A stretch of 64,000 nucleotides of DNA from Vulcanimicrobiota bacterium (GTDB lineage: Bacteria > Vulcanimicrobiota > Vulcanimicrobiia > Vulcanimicrobiales > Vulcanimicrobiaceae), in contig PMOS01000030.1 of the NCBI GenBank assembly GCA_003161435.1, positions 1-64,000 on the forward strand. Direction: 5' to 3'. A program made the translations under genes and the position numbers. Position 1 is the stretch's first letter; every line of letters starts with the position of its first letter. Below the pieces are notes generated by a model. That model did not search any database and had not been told where the DNA came from. It was given only the letters and a program-made list of their open reading frames with translations. Of this stretch, positions 17,486-26,259 are shown in pieces.

Positions 17486-18572
17486 ACGCGTCCCGGACGC
17501 CCTGTGGCGTGACGTCCGCAGCACGCTCGCGAGCGTCTTCAGCCGCCCGAGCCGGATCCGGCGCCTGCTCGCGCTGGGCCCCCGGGGCTGGCTCGCAACC
17601 GCGCGTTTCGTCGGCGCGGTGATCCCGCGCGCCGGGCGCGAACTGGCGGCGATCCGCGTCCGCGCCGCCCGCATCCCCGACGCGGCGCTGCGCGCGCAAG
17701 CGCTCGCGTCGATCGACGGCAAAGCCTATCACGTCCAAGGCGGCTGCATCCTGGCGACGTTCATGCCGAACGACTCCGCGCGCCGCTATATCGCGATCGT
17801 CGCGGCGATCGAGACGATCTACGACTATCTCGACAATCTGTGCGATCGCCTCCCCGGCGTGAGCCAGCGTGCCTACGCGTCACTGCACGAAGCGCTCATC
17901 GACGCGCTCGACGACCGGCGCACGCCCACCGACTATTATCGCGACGGGCCGCCCGGCGACGACGGCGGGTACTTGCGCTCGCTCGTCGACGCGGCGCGTA
18001 ACGGGCTGCGCACGCTTCCGAATTATCCCGCGGTGCGCGATCACCTGGTGGAGATCGCACGTTTCTACGCCGACTTGCAGGTGCTCAAGCACGGCCCGGC
18101 CGGCGCGCGCGAAGCGGCCTGCGACGCATGGTACGAGCGCAACCGTGAACGCTTCCCGGGGCTGGACTGGTGGGAGTTCGCCGCGGCCTGCGGTTCGTCG
18201 CTGCCGATCTTCGCGCTCGTGGCGCTGGCGTCGCGCGAGCGGCTCGAGCCGGGCGAGATCGACGCGATCAGCACGGCGTACTTCCCGGGCGTCTCGGCGA
18301 TTCACATCCTGCTCGACTATTTCATCGATCAGGCCGAGGACCGCGAGCACGGCGAGCTCAACTTCGTTGCCTGCTACGCCTCGAGCGCGGAAGCGGTCGT
18401 GCGGTTGCGCCGGCTCGTCATGGCGACGATGCTGCGGGTTCGCACGCTGGCCGGCGCCGCGCACCACCGCTTCTTGGTCGAAGCGATGTGCGTGTTCTAC
18501 CTGACCCACCCCAAGGTCTTCGAGCAGCACCTCGACGCCGAGAGCGCCGCGGTCCTGCGCGCGCTCCGTTAA
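17475..18572 (+). CDS. DUF2600 family protein (YtpB-like terpene synthase)
   Basis: About 365 residues from an in-frame GTG at 17475 inside the end of glcE. Family markers: SIDGKAYHVQGGCILA (the K-x-F/Y-HxQGG block), IETIYDYLDNLCDR with clustered acidic residues, and AIHILLDYFIDQAED near the C-terminus. Bacillus YtpB of this family is tetraprenyl-beta-curcumene synthase, which acts on a C35 prenyl diphosphate; the acidic clusters are kept here. The link to the upstream oxidase genes is only positional. A different prenyl-diphosphate substrate is possible. Confidence 0.8.
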   Translation: MASRRVPDALWRDVRSTLASVFSRPSRIRRLLALGPRGWLATARFVGAVIPRAGRELAAIRVRAARIPDAALRAQALASIDGKAYHVQGGCILATFMPNDSARRYIAIVAAIETIYDYLDNLCDRLPGVSQRAYASLHEALIDALDDRRTPTDYYRDGPPGDDGGYLRSLVDAARNGLRTLPNYPAVRDHLVEIARFYADLQVLKHGPAGAREAACDAWYERNRERFPGLDWWEFAAACGSSLPIFALVALASRERLEPGEIDAISTAYFPGVSAIHILLDYFIDQAEDREHGELNFVACYASSAEAVVRLRRLVMATMLRVRTLAGAAHHRFLVEAMCVFYLTHPKVFEQHLDAESAAVLRALR

Positions 18573-18829
18573 CCCTGGCGGTTCTTCTGCCAGCTGTAGA
18601 AGTCGATGGCCGCGAAGGCGATGAACAGCGCGTTCGCTACCAGGGTCGCGAAGCCGAGGTAGCCGCGATACCAGTGTCCGTCGCTGAGCGCGTAACCGAG
18701 CGCAAGCCCGAGCAGCACGGCGAGTAACGCGCGTGTCGACAACGCCAACAGCGGGCGCTTCTGCCCGAGCAGAAACGCCGAAGCGAATGCGAAGACGAAC
18801 ACGTATACATCGAGCGCGGTGCCGGTCAT
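18569..18829 (-). CDS. Small membrane protein
   Basis: 86 residues with three predicted membrane helices (about residues 5-22, 28-46 and 58-76) and a short basic tail (WQKNRQG). Its stop overlaps the 3' end of the convergent DUF2600 gene by 4 bases. ATG start at 18829. No family recognised. Confidence 0.55.
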   Translation of the reverse strand: MTGTALDVYVFVFAFASAFLLGQKRPLLALSTRALLAVLLGLALGYALSDGHWYRGYLGFATLVANALFIAFAAIDFYSWQKNRQG

Positions 18830-18949
18830 CTATCGTCGTCTTCGGCGGCGAGGGGCGCGACTCTTAGCAACCTGCCGAGCGACCGGAGAGCGGACGCTCC
18901 GCCGGCCCGACGGCAGGGCAGCGCATGCGCGTCCGGAAGCGAACGAGCG

Positions 18950-20269
18950 ATGAGCGTGTTCGCCGAGCGGCGCGCGACGGTGCTCTCACGGCTCGAGGAC
19001 GGCGTGCTGATCGTCCCGGCAGCGACGCACGCGTTGCGCAACAACGACACCGAGTACGGGTACCGCCAGAACTCCGATCTCTACTATCTCACCGGCTTCA
19101 CCGAGCCCGAGGCGGTGCTGGTGCTCGCGCCCCATCGGACGGGCGAAGCGGTCATGCTGTTTCTACGCCCGCGCGATCGCGATCGTGAGATATGGAACGG
19201 CAAACGGCTCGGGGTCGAATCCGCACCCGCCGTCTTGGGCATCGACGCAGCGTACCCGATCGACGAGCTCGCGCAGCGCCTGCCCGACGCGCTCGCCGGC
19301 GCGCATCGCGCGTTCGTGCAACTCGGCGAAGACGAGCGTTTCGATCGCACCTTCTTCGCGGCTTTGAATGCAGCACGGACGAAGACGCGGCGCACGGGGT
19401 TCGCCCCCGACACGTTCATCGATCCGTCGACGATCCTGCACGAGATGCGGCTGATCAAGGACGCCGGCGAAATCGATGCGATGCGCCGCGCGGCGGCGAT
19501 CACCGGGCTCGGACACGTCGCCGGGATGCGCGCGACGCGTCCCGGGTTGACCGAGTTCGAGCTCGAGGCCGTGATCGAGCACGCCTATCACGCGAACGGG
19601 GCGCAGGACGTGGCGTATCTGTCGATCGTCGCCGGCGGCGACAACGCCACGATCCTGCACTACGACACCAATCGCGGCACGCTGCGCGCCGGCGAGCTGG
19701 TGCTGGTCGACTCAGCCGCCGAGCTCGACCTGTACGCCTCGGACGTGACCCGCACGTGGCCGGTCGACGGGCGCTTCACCGCGGAGCAGCGCGCGATCTA
19801 CGAGATCGTCTTGGCCGCCCAGAAAGCCGCGATCGCGGAAGTGCGTCCGGGCGCGCACGTGCGCAGCGCGCACGAGGTTGCGCTGCGCGTGCTCACCGCC
19901 GGGCTGATCGACGTCGGCCTGCTGCGCGGCAACGTCGACGAAGCGATCGAGACGGAAGCCTACAAGCCGTTCTACATGCACGGCACGGGGCATTGGATCG
20001 GGCTCGACGTGCACGACGTCGGTTCGTACACGCTGCGCGATGGCAAGACGAACCGCCCGCTCGAACCCGGAATGGTCGTCACAGTCGAGCCCGGTCTGTA
20101 CATCAACCGCGATCTCGACGTCGACGAGCGCTTCAAGGGGATCGGTGTGCGCATCGAAGACGACATCCTGTGCGGCCCCGGCGGCCCGGTCAACCTGAGC
20201 GACGGGATTCCCAAGGAGATCGCGGAGATCGAGGAGATCGTCGGCAGCGGCGCGCTCGCGCGCGCGTAA
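18950..20269 (+). CDS. pepP: Xaa-Pro aminopeptidase (M24B)
   Basis: 439 residues, usual for PepP. N-terminal AMP_N domain with YRQNSDLYYLTGF, then the pita-bread fold with the five metal ligands visible: VDSAAELDLYASDVTRTWP (Asp, Asp), GTGHWIGLDVHD (His), TVEPGLYI (Glu) and GVRIEDDI (Glu). It removes N-terminal residues ahead of proline in the cytoplasm. Divergent from the small membrane gene, followed on the same strand by the SGNH hydrolase. Confidence 0.92.
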   Translation: MSVFAERRATVLSRLEDGVLIVPAATHALRNNDTEYGYRQNSDLYYLTGFTEPEAVLVLAPHRTGEAVMLFLRPRDRDREIWNGKRLGVESAPAVLGIDAAYPIDELAQRLPDALAGAHRAFVQLGEDERFDRTFFAALNAARTKTRRTGFAPDTFIDPSTILHEMRLIKDAGEIDAMRRAAAITGLGHVAGMRATRPGLTEFELEAVIEHAYHANGAQDVAYLSIVAGGDNATILHYDTNRGTLRAGELVLVDSAAELDLYASDVTRTWPVDGRFTAEQRAIYEIVLAAQKAAIAEVRPGAHVRSAHEVALRVLTAGLIDVGLLRGNVDEAIETEAYKPFYMHGTGHWIGLDVHDVGSYTLRDGKTNRPLEPGMVVTVEPGLYINRDLDVDERFKGIGVRIEDDILCGPGGPVNLSDGIPKEIAEIEEIVGSGALARA

Positions 20270-20295
20270 ATGACGAGAACCTAGGCCACCAGCGC

Positions 20296-20991
20296 GTGCA
20301 CGACGTTCCTTCGCCGCCACCCGCGATCGTGAGCCCGGCGCCGCCGGCAGGTCCGTGGATCGCCGTCCCGCGCCCGTGGGCGACGCCGCAGTTTCTCGCG
20401 CAGCATGAGGCGTTCGTGACGCGTGCTCGCCAGGGCGGGATCGACGTGCTCTTCTTGGGCGACTCGATCACCGAGAACTTCGCGACGCGCGGGCAGGCCG
20501 TCTGGGACCGCGAGATCGCGCCGCTCGGAAACGTCGTCGACTTCGGGATCGGCGGCGACCGCACCCAGTTCGTGCTCTGGCGCGCGCAACACGGCGAGCT
20601 GGCCGGCAGCGGCGCGCGGGTGGTCGTGCTGATGGTCGGCACCAACAACCTCGCCACCGCGACGCCCGAGAACGTCGCGCGCGGTATCGCCGCCATCGTC
20701 GACACCGTTCGCGCCGCACTTCCCGGGACGACCGTCGTGATCAACGCGCTGCTCCCGCGCGGAGATCGCGACGACCCGCTGCGCGCGAAGCTCGCCGACG
20801 TGAACGCGCGACTCTCCGCGCTGGCGGACGGCAAACGCGTGCTGTGGTGCGATGCCGGTCCGGGTTTCGTCGACGCCGACGGAGAGCTGGAACCGGCGTT
20901 GATGCCGGACAAGCTGCATCCATCGGCGGCGGGCTACGAGGTTTGGGCCGCCGCCTTGCGCCCGGTACTACTCGGCGCGCTCTCGAAGTAG
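20296..20991 (+). CDS. SGNH/GDSL-type hydrolase
   Basis: About 231 residues from GTG at 20296, in frame and just after pepP; the frame is open much further upstream but only as the shadow of pepP. SGNH blocks: I LFLGDSITEN (catalytic Ser), II GIGGDRT, III MVGTNNLA, V DKLHPSAAGY (catalytic Asp and His). It resembles PAF-acetylhydrolase-like esterases acting on acetyl groups. No signal peptide. Its last 58 bases overlap the antiparallel acyltransferase gene. Confidence 0.85.
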   Translation: MHDVPSPPPAIVSPAPPAGPWIAVPRPWATPQFLAQHEAFVTRARQGGIDVLFLGDSITENFATRGQAVWDREIAPLGNVVDFGIGGDRTQFVLWRAQHGELAGSGARVVVLMVGTNNLATATPENVARGIAAIVDTVRAALPGTTVVINALLPRGDRDDPLRAKLADVNARLSALADGKRVLWCDAGPGFVDADGELEPALMPDKLHPSAAGYEVWAAALRPVLLGALSK

Positions 20992-22031
20992 CGGCGCGCC
21001 AACCGCAGCAAAGGCCGTTCGACGTACGCGTAAGCGAGGAGCGAGACGATGATCGCCAGCGCATATCCGCCCAACACGATCGCGATCCGCGCCGGCGTGC
21101 CGTGCACGTGGACGCGGTTGAGCGCGAAGCCGATCGCCCCGATGACGAGCACGTGCCACAGGTAGAGCGCATAGCTGGCGTCACCTTGCACGCGAAGCCA
21201 GGGCGGCGCGAGCACACCGTGCCGTTCCAGCCCGAGCGAAGCGTAGACGACGAGCGCCATCGGCAGTCCGACCGCCCATGGCCGCCACCATGCGACGTCC
21301 AGAAACTCGCGACCTGAGTACGCCGTCGCTACGCAGACCGCGAGGACCAGAAGCACGCCGAGCGCGAACAGTGCCCGCGGCGCGACGAGCCGCCCGCTCA
21401 GGACGGCGGCGCCGATCGCCAGCCCGAACGCGAACTCGAAGTTGAACCAGCTGCCCAACACGCGGACCCACGGGTTGGCGTGCGGGGCCAATGCGCCGAT
21501 CAGCACGACGGCCAGCAGCCAAATCGCGGTTAAAATGGGAAGATACCTACGGTGAAACCGCAACGCGAGCGCGAACACGGCATAGAAGGTCAGCTCGTAA
21601 GAGAGCGTCCAACCGACCACCAGCAGCGGCTCGCCGCGCTGCGGAACGGCCAAGAACGATGCGAGCACGTCGGGCCGCGCGCTGCGATGCTCGCCGGTCA
21701 CGGCCGGCGCGACCAGATAGACGATCAGCACGAGGGCGGTGACGATCCAGTACGGCGGGTAGATGCGCGTCGCACGGCGGGCCAGGAAACGGCGCGGCGC
21801 GGACTTGTCGCCGAACCAGGTCGCGGTCGAGACGAACATGACCGTCCCGCTGATCACGAAGAACAGATCGACGCCGTAGGTGCCCAGGATGTGAAACGGC
21901 GTCGTCCACGGCCGGCCCGGGAGATACGTCGACTCGACCGCATAGGCGTGGACTACGACCACCATCAGGGCGGCGATCGCGCGCAGCGCCTGAATGTTCC
22001 CGAGCACGTCCACCGGTTCGACGCGGCGCAC
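20934..22031 (-). CDS. Acyltransferase-3 family membrane protein (OafA-like)
   Basis: 365 residues, about ten membrane helices. Begins with IQALRAIAALMVVVVHAYAVE (catalytic-site His in VHAYA), then GVDLFFVISGTVMF and RRATRIYPPYWI, all typical of acyltransferase-3 (PF01757) enzymes that O-acylate surface sugars. GTG start at 22031. It has no fused SGNH domain, but an SGNH hydrolase is encoded tail-to-tail with it and overlaps by 58 bases, which is suggestive because OafA-type proteins often carry an SGNH partner. Confidence 0.85.
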   Translation of the reverse strand: MRRVEPVDVLGNIQALRAIAALMVVVVHAYAVESTYLPGRPWTTPFHILGTYGVDLFFVISGTVMFVSTATWFGDKSAPRRFLARRATRIYPPYWIVTALVLIVYLVAPAVTGEHRSARPDVLASFLAVPQRGEPLLVVGWTLSYELTFYAVFALALRFHRRYLPILTAIWLLAVVLIGALAPHANPWVRVLGSWFNFEFAFGLAIGAAVLSGRLVAPRALFALGVLLVLAVCVATAYSGREFLDVAWWRPWAVGLPMALVVYASLGLERHGVLAPPWLRVQGDASYALYLWHVLVIGAIGFALNRVHVHGTPARIAIVLGGYALAIIVSLLAYAYVERPLLRLARRYFESAPSSTGRKAAAQTS

Positions 22032-22057
22032 GGCGCGCCCGCGAGGTTCGGCCGACC

Positions 22058-22900
22058 GTGCGCGTAACCGTCCTGGGCGCGAGCGGCTTCATCGGCCGGC
22101 GGCTCGTCGCGGCGCTGCGCGCGCGCGGCGACGTCGTGGTCGAGCTCAGCCTGCGCGATCCCGAGGCGGCCGCTGCCGCCAGCGCCGGCAGCGACGCCGT
22201 CGTCAACCTGGCGGGCGCGCCGATCTCGGTTCGCTGGACGCCGGCGATCAAGGAGGCGCTGAAGACCTCGCGGGTCGACTTGCCGCGTCGCTATCTGGCA
22301 GCGCTGGCGGGCGTCGCCGAGCGGCCGAAGGCCTACGTGAGCGCCTCCGCGGTCGGCTACTACGGCACGAGCCGAAGCGCGACGTTCGTGGAGACGAGCC
22401 CGCCCGGCGACGACTTCTTGGCCGGCGTGTGCGTCGCGTGGGAGGCCGAGGCCGACACCGCCGCCACGCTCGGAATGCGCGTGGCCAAGCTGCGGACCGG
22501 CCTGGTGCTGGGCTCGGACGGAGGCGCGCTGGCGATGCTGTTCCCGGTGTTCCGGCTCGGTCTGGGCGGCCCGGTGGGCGACGGCGGGCAGTGGTACTCG
22601 TGGATCCACGCCGACGACGCAGTCGGGATCATTCTCCATGCGATCGACGGCGTCGAAGGCATCTTGAACGCGGTCGCGCCGAAGCCCGTGACCAACCGCG
22701 ACTTCAGTCGCGCGCTGGGGCGGGTGGTGCACCGCCCCGCCTTCCTACCGACTCCCGCGTTCGCCACCGGGCTGATGCTTGGGGAAGGCGCCATCATCGT
22801 CAACGAAGGTCAGCGCGTGCTGCCGCAACGGACGCTGGCGACCGGCTATGTCTTCCGCCACCCCGACCTCGCCGAGGCCTTGAGCTCGCTCCTCGCCTGA
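22058..22900 (+). CDS. TIGR01777 family (SDR39U1-like) NAD(P)-dependent epimerase
   Basis: 280 residues. Rossmann glycine motif VLGASGFIGRRLV at the very N-terminus, NLAGAPIS, the SASAVGYYG active-site stretch, WYSWIHADDAV and a C-terminal DUF1731-like segment (LMLGEGAIIVNEGQRVLPQR). GTG start at 22058, 26 bases from the divergent acyltransferase start. Substrate unknown for the family. Confidence 0.88.
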   Translation: MRVTVLGASGFIGRRLVAALRARGDVVVELSLRDPEAAAAASAGSDAVVNLAGAPISVRWTPAIKEALKTSRVDLPRRYLAALAGVAERPKAYVSASAVGYYGTSRSATFVETSPPGDDFLAGVCVAWEAEADTAATLGMRVAKLRTGLVLGSDGGALAMLFPVFRLGLGGPVGDGGQWYSWIHADDAVGIILHAIDGVEGILNAVAPKPVTNRDFSRALGRVVHRPAFLPTPAFATGLMLGEGAIIVNEGQRVLPQRTLATGYVFRHPDLAEALSSLLA

Positions 22901-22989
22901 CCGGCGAGGGTCGGCGCCCGGCACCAAGAACGTGGCTCTTCGTGGCAACGATCTTTTCAACCGCGACCGGCGGACCGCTCCCGTCGACG

Positions 22990-24597
22990 ATGTCCGATCA
23001 GCAGCTTTCGATTCGCGCGATCTTCGAGCACGCGATGAAGTCGCATCCGCGCAAGCAGATCGTCTCGCGCGACGGTCCGGAGATCCTGCGCTTCACCTAT
23101 GCCGAGTTCGGCAAGCGCGTCGCTAAGCTGGCCAACGCGCTGCGCACGCTGGGCGTCCGGCCGGGCGATCGCGTCGCGTCGTTCGCCTGGAACGGCCACC
23201 GCCATCTCGAGCTGTACTACGCGGTGCCGATGATCGGCGCGGTACTGCACACGGTGAACATCCGGCTGTTCCCCGACCAAGCCGCCTTCGTGCTCGACCA
23301 CGCCGGCGACCGCGTCGTCTTCTACGACGGTTCGCTGACGAAAGCGATCAAAGCGGCCGCGGCGCTCGATCCAGGAGCCGGTCGCACGTTCGTGCAGATG
23401 GGCGCGTCGTCTGAATCGTTCGAGGGCGCGCTGGACTACGAGACGCTGCTCGCACCTGAAGCCGACACGTACGATTGGCCGGACGTCGACGAACGGTCGG
23501 CGGCGATCCTGTGCTACACGTCGGCAACCACCGGCGATCCGAAAGGCGTGCTCTTCTCGCACCGCTCGACGTTCATCCACGCACTCGCCTCGGGCCTCGC
23601 CGACGCGCTCGGCATTACCGAGCGCGACCGCGTGCTGCCGATCGTGCCGATGTTTCACGTCAACGCCTGGGGCACGCCATTCATGTGCCTCATGATCGGC
23701 GCAGATTTCATCATGCCGATGGAGCGGCTCGATCCGGCCGGCGTCATCGAGATGTGCGACAGCGAGCGGGTCACCTTCTCGGCCGGCGTTCCGACCGTGT
23801 GGATGGCCGTGCGCGACATGCTGCGCGCGCAGAACCGCTCGCTGCCGCTCCTCAAACGCATCGTGATCGGCGGCTCGGCGATGCCCAGTTCGTTGATGGA
23901 CGACCTCAACGCGCTCGGGATCGAAGCGATCCACGCGTGGGGGATGACCGAAATGTCGCCGATCGGAACCGTGAGCCGCGACATCTCCGAGCTCGACGGC
24001 GATCCTGACAAGCAGCGCCGCGAACGCTACAAGCAAGGCCGCTTCTCGCCGATCGTGCAGTACCGCATCGTCGACGAGAGCGGCAACGAGGTCGCCGCCG
24101 ACGGCGTCGCTCGCGGCGAGCTGCTCGTGCGCGGCTACGCGGTCGCCAAAGAGTACTACAACAACCCGAGCGCGACTGAGACCGCCTTCGAACCCGACGG
24201 CTGGTTCCACACCGGCGACGTCGTCACCATGGACGAGTACGGCTACATCGAGATCGTCGACCGCGTCAAAGACTTCATCAAGTCCGGCGGCGAGTGGATC
24301 TCGTCGGTCGAGGTCGAGAACATCTTGATGGGGCACCCCGGGCTCAAGGAAGCTTGCGTCTTCGGCATCCCGCATCCCAAGTGGCAAGAGCGCCCGGTCG
24401 CGACGGTCGTCGTACGCGAAGGGCACGAACCCGACGAGGACGCGATCCGCGCCTGGCTCGGCGACAAGCTCGCCAAGTGGCAAACCCCCGACCGCGTGAT
24501 CTTCGTCGACACCATCCCGCGCACGGGCGTCGGCAAGTTCCTCAAACGCGACCTTCGCGAACGCTACAAAGCCTTATTCGCCGAAAAGGACGCATAG
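22990..24597 (+). CDS. Fatty-acid-CoA ligase (AMP-dependent)
   Basis: 535 residues from ATG at 22990; an in-frame GTG at 22942 is an alternative. The ANL-fold motifs are YTSATTGDPKGV (P-loop), AWGMTEMSP, GWFHTGDV and a C-terminal catalytic Lys in GVGKFLKRDL. The YTSATTG variant with PMFHVNAWGTPF is typical of medium/long-chain fatty acyl-CoA ligases, feeding beta-oxidation; the fad genes are 2 kb away. Cinnamate or other aryl acids cannot be ruled out. Confidence 0.85.
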   Translation: MSDQQLSIRAIFEHAMKSHPRKQIVSRDGPEILRFTYAEFGKRVAKLANALRTLGVRPGDRVASFAWNGHRHLELYYAVPMIGAVLHTVNIRLFPDQAAFVLDHAGDRVVFYDGSLTKAIKAAAALDPGAGRTFVQMGASSESFEGALDYETLLAPEADTYDWPDVDERSAAILCYTSATTGDPKGVLFSHRSTFIHALASGLADALGITERDRVLPIVPMFHVNAWGTPFMCLMIGADFIMPMERLDPAGVIEMCDSERVTFSAGVPTVWMAVRDMLRAQNRSLPLLKRIVIGGSAMPSSLMDDLNALGIEAIHAWGMTEMSPIGTVSRDISELDGDPDKQRRERYKQGRFSPIVQYRIVDESGNEVAADGVARGELLVRGYAVAKEYYNNPSATETAFEPDGWFHTGDVVTMDEYGYIEIVDRVKDFIKSGGEWISSVEVENILMGHPGLKEACVFGIPHPKWQERPVATVVVREGHEPDEDAIRAWLGDKLAKWQTPDRVIFVDTIPRTGVGKFLKRDLRERYKALFAEKDA

Positions 24598-24790
24598 TCG
24601 CTTCCGAGCCCGATGCCTACGACAACCGGATCCGCGTCGTGCATTGGCCGGTATCAGTAACGGGGAATATCTCGGGCAGCGGGATTCGGCCGACTCGGTG
24701 TCGCGCGCGCGCGTAGCGGCAAACTGACTGGGCAGCCCTCGCAAACCGACCGCTTCCGGTAAGAGCGAGTTACTCTCCCCTGCGATGGAC

Positions 24791-25363
24791 TCACCGAGCG
24801 GAAGGCCCAAAAAAGTACATCGTCATCACGGCAGTAGAGTACTGTCGGCCGCGTCGTGCGGAGTTCCGGAGTACTATCGACAAGATCGACAGGATAGGCG
24901 GCCGCATCAATATGAGTTTCGTCAGCCGCAACCGTTCCTGTGACAGACTCCGCAAAGCTTTGATCATTAACCGGCATCCAAGCGAATGCGCGACTACGAT
25001 GATTTCCGGGCGTCGTTGGGCAAGATTGAAGCATTTCTCAATGTAGCCAGCGAGATCTTCGGCGCGCTCCGTCGCCGTTCCGACTCTCTTCGCGTACCAC
25101 AATGGTGAAACGAACAGTGGACCGTCGCCGGGCCAGTGAACCCAGACGACCTGACTGCGAAGCGAAGGTGCAAGGTCGACAAGGAGCTCCTCGAAGTGCT
25201 TATAAATGCTCTCGGCTTTGTCACGGCTACAATTGTAACCGTGAACGGGCAGAACGACGCGCTCTCGAGGCTGAAAGGCTTCCCATGTAGCCTCGGGTTG
25301 AGAAAGGCGGCCGCCACCCTGACTGTCGCGTCGCAACGATACAATGGCCATCCGATCGGTCAT
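24791..25363 (-). pseudogene. Decayed alpha/beta-hydrolase gene (DUF900-like), frameshifted
   Basis: ATG at 25363 overlaps the stop of the upstream membrane gene by 4 bases. The product shows VLPVHGYN, VVWVHWPGDGPLF and the nucleophile elbow VVAHSLGCRL of DUF900/lipase-like hydrolases. After KLILM (about 24905) the frame leaves the family, while the next frame continues it (AAAYPVDLVDSTPEL then VLYCRDDDVLFWAF), so a one-base shift lies near the GCGGCCGCC at about 24897-24905. The restored frame ends in unrelated sequence and lacks the family's catalytic-His region. Base composition is lower in GC than surroundings, suggesting transfer and decay; a sequencing error could explain the frameshift but not the missing C-terminus. 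Confidence 0.6.
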
Positions 25364-25770
25364 CTTTGATTTGAAATAAGCGCGACGACATCGCGGAAGA
25401 TCGGCGCGAAGAGCGCTGCGATCACCCAAACCAGCGGATACGTCAAGAGCGCATTGAAGAAGCCAAGCGTTGGCGACGGGTGCACAAACAATATGGAGAC
25501 ACACACCACAACAGTTACGACTGCGCCTAGCACCAATCGTGTGATGGTCCAACTCGTTACCAACCGAGTTTGAAGGTCATCGAGCGCCCGGTCGGCATAA
25601 TATAACAGTGCCGAGGGATCGTCTGACAGTAATGCGGTTGGCCACGCATGAAGCGCCCCTTCAGCTTGCGCCGACACCTCGAGCGGGGCATTGAGAAGGC
25701 TCCACCCGAGCCAAGCAAAGTGAGATTTCAAGGTTTCGCCGCTGGCAGCGTCGGGGCTGACAAGGACCAC
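25360..25770 (-). CDS. Two-helix membrane protein of low-GC island
   Basis: 136 residues from GTG at 25770; the true N-terminus may be lost, as no ribosome site is visible. Two membrane helices (about residues 78-98 and 104-124) follow a soluble N-terminal part. The stop overlaps the hydrolase start by 4 bases (ATGA), so these were a two-gene cassette. Codon use is unlike the neighbours. No family recognised. Confidence 0.45.
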   Translation of the reverse strand: MVLVSPDAASGETLKSHFAWLGWSLLNAPLEVSAQAEGALHAWPTALLSDDPSALLYYADRALDDLQTRLVTSWTITRLVLGAVVTVVVCVSILFVHPSPTLGFFNALLTYPLVWVIAALFAPIFRDVVALISNQR

Positions 25771-26259
25771 GCCAGACCGGGCATCGCGCTAGCGGCTTCC
25801 CCGCACGCGCGCATAGCGCGCGGGAATCGAGGACACCCCTACGCGGGATCGTCGGTCGTCGGGTGAATCGGGATCGAGAGTGCGGCGGCGCCGCTCATGC
25901 TTGGCGGAATGACCGGTAGGCGTGCACCGACGCCCGCAGTCCCGAAGCCGTCGCCTCCGTCCGAGCGGCGTCGCATCGCGGGGCGCCGGACCGTTCGAGT
26001 CCGGAGCAACCCGAGATGCGCTTGCACGCGCATCGACGAGAAGACGAAGACGTGGAACACGACCGCGACGAAGCCGCCGACGAACGGAACGCGCCGCACT
26101 CCGCGGAGCACGCTCGACCAGTAGTGTTCCGTTTCCAGACGAACCACTACCCTTCCAGACGGATCACTACCCACTCGACCGTACCTGCTTGACTTCCGCC
26201 TCTGTCACTCGGGCAATCGTGTGTGCAAGGCTACGACGTGCTCGGGAGGTTGACCTCGA
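25771..26259. other. Gene-poor stretch with repeat debris
   Basis: No convincing gene. A minus-strand frame (25839-26174) encodes one possible membrane helix but has no ribosome site or family match. A GC-rich hairpin lies at about 25803-25823. The right part holds tandem repeats (26133-26172). It joins the low-GC cassette to the fatty-acid operon and looks like the scar of an earlier insertion. Confidence 0.5.
26133..26172. repeat. Two tandem 20-bp direct repeats
   Basis: TTCCAGACGAACCACTACCC (26133-26152) is followed directly by TTCCAGACGGATCACTACCC (26153-26172), two mismatches apart. Just before, GTAGTGTTCCG (26121-26131) is an inverted relative. Multiple spaced copies of this kind occur at the ends of some insertion sequences such as IS21-like elements; no transposase remains. 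Confidence 0.55.

Noticed and set aside
19192..20295. N-terminal extension of the SGNH hydrolase through pepP
   Set aside because: The frame is open only because it shadows pepP; the hydrolase starts naturally at the GTG at 20296.
24598..24790. Possible tRNA or other RNA gene after the acyl-CoA ligase
   Set aside because: No cloverleaf, T-arm or anticodon arm could be found; sequence looks like decayed coding DNA.
25839..26174. Minus-strand ORF of 111 codons with one hydrophobic stretch
   Set aside because: No ribosome site, no family match, ends inside repeat debris; treated as non-coding.
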